In this document: positions 5,222 to 6,175 of the stretch, one piece after another
Layout of the letters: every line of letters begins with the position of its first letter
Position numbering within the stretch: position 1 is the first letter of the stretch
Source: JBFMAE01 sp040756085
GTDB taxonomy: Bacteria > Desulfobacterota > BSN033 > UBA1163
Length of the DNA stretch: 6,175 nt
Direction of reading: 5' to 3'
Assembly (NCBI GenBank): GCA_040756085.1
Contig: JBFMAE010000429.1
Coordinates: 1 to 6,175, forward strand
Notes under the pieces: generated by a model
What the model was told of the DNA's origin: nothing
The model's database searches: none
Seen by the model: only the letters and a program-made list of their open reading frames with translations
Position numbers and translations under genes: made by a program

Positions 5222-5245
5222 ATAAAAGAAAAGCAACGAAGATGC

Positions 5246-5334
5246 GCACAACAAGTCAATCAAGGCGACGGGTGATAGGCCCGTTGCTCTTCGCGGAGGT
5301 GGGTACCCCCCGCGCCTTATTTCTGTCGTTAGGC
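5246..5334 (+). other. attC site 2 (integron cassette recombination site)
   Basis: The elements in order are GCACAAC (5246-5252), AAGTC spacer, AATCAAGGCG (5258-5267), a long central region, CGCCTTATT (5313-5321), TCTGTC spacer and GTTAGGC (5328-5334). GTTAGGC fits the exchange-site consensus GTTRRRY exactly. The inner boxes pair over nine bases with a single unpaired C at 5261, the extrahelical base. The centre folds through ACGGG/CCCGT (5268-5272, 5280-5284) and CGCGG/CCGCG (5292-5296, 5310-5314) with a GGGTACCC core. Total length is 89 bp, typical of attC. This is the clearest integron signature in the window. Confidence 0.8.
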
Positions 5335-5366
5335 GGTTTAATGCTGTAGATAGAAAAGAGTCATGT

Positions 5367-6017
5367 ATGAGCATGTTAGGAAGAATGCTAAGCCAGTGCA
5401 AAAAACCAAGAGGACGATTTGGTCGATTTCTTGCTATGGGAATGAACTTTGGGCATTCCGGTCTCACGAAATGGGGTTTAGGCTTTATCGACATCGCAAG
5501 TGATATATACGCACTTGACATTGGATGCGGCGGCGGAAGGACTGTTGAGCGACTTGCAGGAATCGCATCAGATGGTAAGGTCGTCGGCATTGACTATTCG
5601 CCAGATGCTGTTGTAGTGGCCAGGAAGAAGAATCAAGCGCTTATTAACGAAGGACGAGTTGAAATATTTCAAGAGGTTGTCTCTTCGATGAGCTTCAAAG
5701 ATGGTGCTTTTGGTCTCGTCACCGCTTTTGAGACACACTATTTTTGGCCAGATTTTCGTAATGACCTCAAAGAGGTTAATAGAGTTACTAAGCAAAACGG
5801 ACAACTTCTTATCGTGGGAGCTGTCTACAAAAACAAGAAATTCGACCGTAGAAATCAGCGTATTGTAGATGCCATTAGAATGACGTATCTAAGCATCGAA
5901 GAATTTCGAGAAGTATTGGAAGGTGTTGGGTTCTCGGAATTCGATGCACTTGAGGAAAAGAAGAAGGGATGGTTCGCCGTTAAATGCATGAAAAAAGAAG
6001 GAGGCAGCACCGCCTAA
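5367..6017 (+). CDS. Class I SAM-dependent methyltransferase (Methyltransf_11/25 type)
   Basis: A 216-residue protein with the Rossmann-like methyltransferase motifs in order: motif I ALDIGCGGGRTVERLA (49-64) binds S-adenosylmethionine; the acidic residue after strand 2 is Asp76 in VVGIDYSPD; motif II region is FGLVTAFETHYFWPD (115-129); motif III is NGQLLIVGAV (144-153). The N-terminal 40 residues, including GRFGRFLAMGMNFGHSGLTKWGLGF, are typical of small UbiE-like cassette and phage methyltransferases, and the segment FETHYFWPDFRNDLKEVNRV is close to many annotated methyltransferases of unknown substrate. The ATG at 5367 is used; only a weak AAAAGAG (5354-5360) precedes it. The stop codon lies inside the R box of the next attC. 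The substrate cannot be inferred. Confidence 0.85.
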   Translation: MSMLGRMLSQCKKPRGRFGRFLAMGMNFGHSGLTKWGLGFIDIASDIYALDIGCGGGRTVERLAGIASDGKVVGIDYSPDAVVVARKKNQALINEGRVEIFQEVVSSMSFKDGAFGLVTAFETHYFWPDFRNDLKEVNRVTKQNGQLLIVGAVYKNKKFDRRNQRIVDAIRMTYLSIEEFREVLEGVGFSEFDALEEKKKGWFAVKCMKKEGGSTA

Positions 6018-6018
6018 C
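6012..6018 (+). other. Orphan attC R box at the end of the methyltransferase cassette
   Basis: GCCTAAC matches RYYYAAC and overlaps the TAA stop (6015-6017). With flanking CC it is the exact reverse complement of the cassette's first bases. The following CCTTATAAGG (6020-6029) is a palindrome but does not match the L boxes of the other sites. Confidence 0.5.
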
Positions 6019-6069
6019 CCTTATAAGGCCTCCCGTTGTCAAGAGAAAAAAAGATCCTGACGGAAAATA

Positions 6070-6095
6070 AAGGGAAAAGGATTTCCTTATTTTTT
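6070..6095 (+). terminator. Weak rho-independent terminator-like hairpin
   Basis: AAGGGAAA (6070-6077) pairs with TTTCCTT (6082-6088) with one bulged G and a four-base loop, followed by a run of T (6090-6095). The stem is short and AT-rich, so termination would be modest. It lies 53 bases after the methyltransferase stop. Confidence 0.4.
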
Positions 6096-6175
6096 ACCGA
6101 TACCCTCTGATTGTCTAAAAGCTCTGACTTGGTTTCCCATTGCGGTTTCAGACAGAAGTCTGCACCAAACACTTA

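Larger units (their letters stand above)
5329..6018 (+). mobile_element. Integron gene cassette with methyltransferase; its attC is incomplete
   Basis: The cassette starts after the G of GTTAGGCGG (5328-5336). The reverse complement CCGCCTAAC occurs at 6010-6018, directly at the end of the gene, so the nine bases at both ends pair perfectly as expected for one cassette. The box GCCTAAC (6012-6018) fits RYYYAAC. After it I find neither pairing L boxes nor a GTTRRRY box up to the window end, so the site appears to be cut off or decayed and the true right end is unknown. Confidence 0.55.

Noticed and set aside
5195..5590. Minus-strand open frame across the second attC
   Set aside because: It spans a structured recombination site and the start of the methyltransferase gene, is proline- and serine-rich without any domain, and has no context.
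1..6175. CRISPR array, tRNA or rRNA genes
   Set aside because: No regularly spaced repeats with unique spacers and no tRNA cloverleaf or rRNA-like sequence were seen on either strand.

Overview
The window reads as a bacterial chromosome segment in which every supported gene lies on the + strand. The left part (1-2544) is a compact core-metabolism operon. It holds the C-terminal half of a geranylgeranyl-reductase-like flavoprotein (probably LipT), followed by two different radical SAM proteins with CxxxCxxC cluster motifs (probably the LipS1/LipS2 lipoyl synthase pair). Together they point to the alternative lipoate assembly route used by many archaea and by some bacteria that lack the classical LipA arrangement. 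The host is most likely an anaerobic or sulfur-metabolising bacterium (Desulfobacterota- or Nitrospirota-like). That assignment is inference from gene content and base usage only.

From about 2545 the window becomes accessory DNA. First comes a worn VapB/VapC-like pair (2574-2874) whose PIN toxin is cut to 58 codons, then an AT-rich stretch without a convincing gene (2875-3178).

The right part (about 3179-6018) looks like an integron gene-cassette array without a visible integrase. Two full attC-like sites are present: 3688-3772 and 5246-5334. Each has outer R boxes, inner L boxes that pair with one unpaired base, and a foldable centre. The first cassette (3180-3766) carries a two-gene putative toxin-antitoxin unit (HNAFPD-tail protein plus DUF2283). 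Its first bases, joined to the last G of its attC, give an R box perfectly complementary to the opposite R box, as a circularised cassette requires. At the exact G/TT exchange point of that attC the sequence turns into the C-terminal half of an IS21-type istB gene. A damaged second unit follows: an N-terminally truncated HExxH metallopeptidase (DUF4344-like), a small winged-helix-like protein, then the second attC. The third cassette (from 5329) carries a class I SAM methyltransferase whose stop codon lies inside the next R box (6012-6018), but the rest of that attC is missing. A weak terminator-like hairpin lies at 6070-6095.

The lipoate genes probably work together as a translationally coupled unit. 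The cassette genes are independent cargo, and the toxin-antitoxin cassette may stabilise the array. The most notable observations are the attC architecture without an integrase, the istB junction at the recombination point, and short repeats at the 3' ends of the first two lipoate genes.
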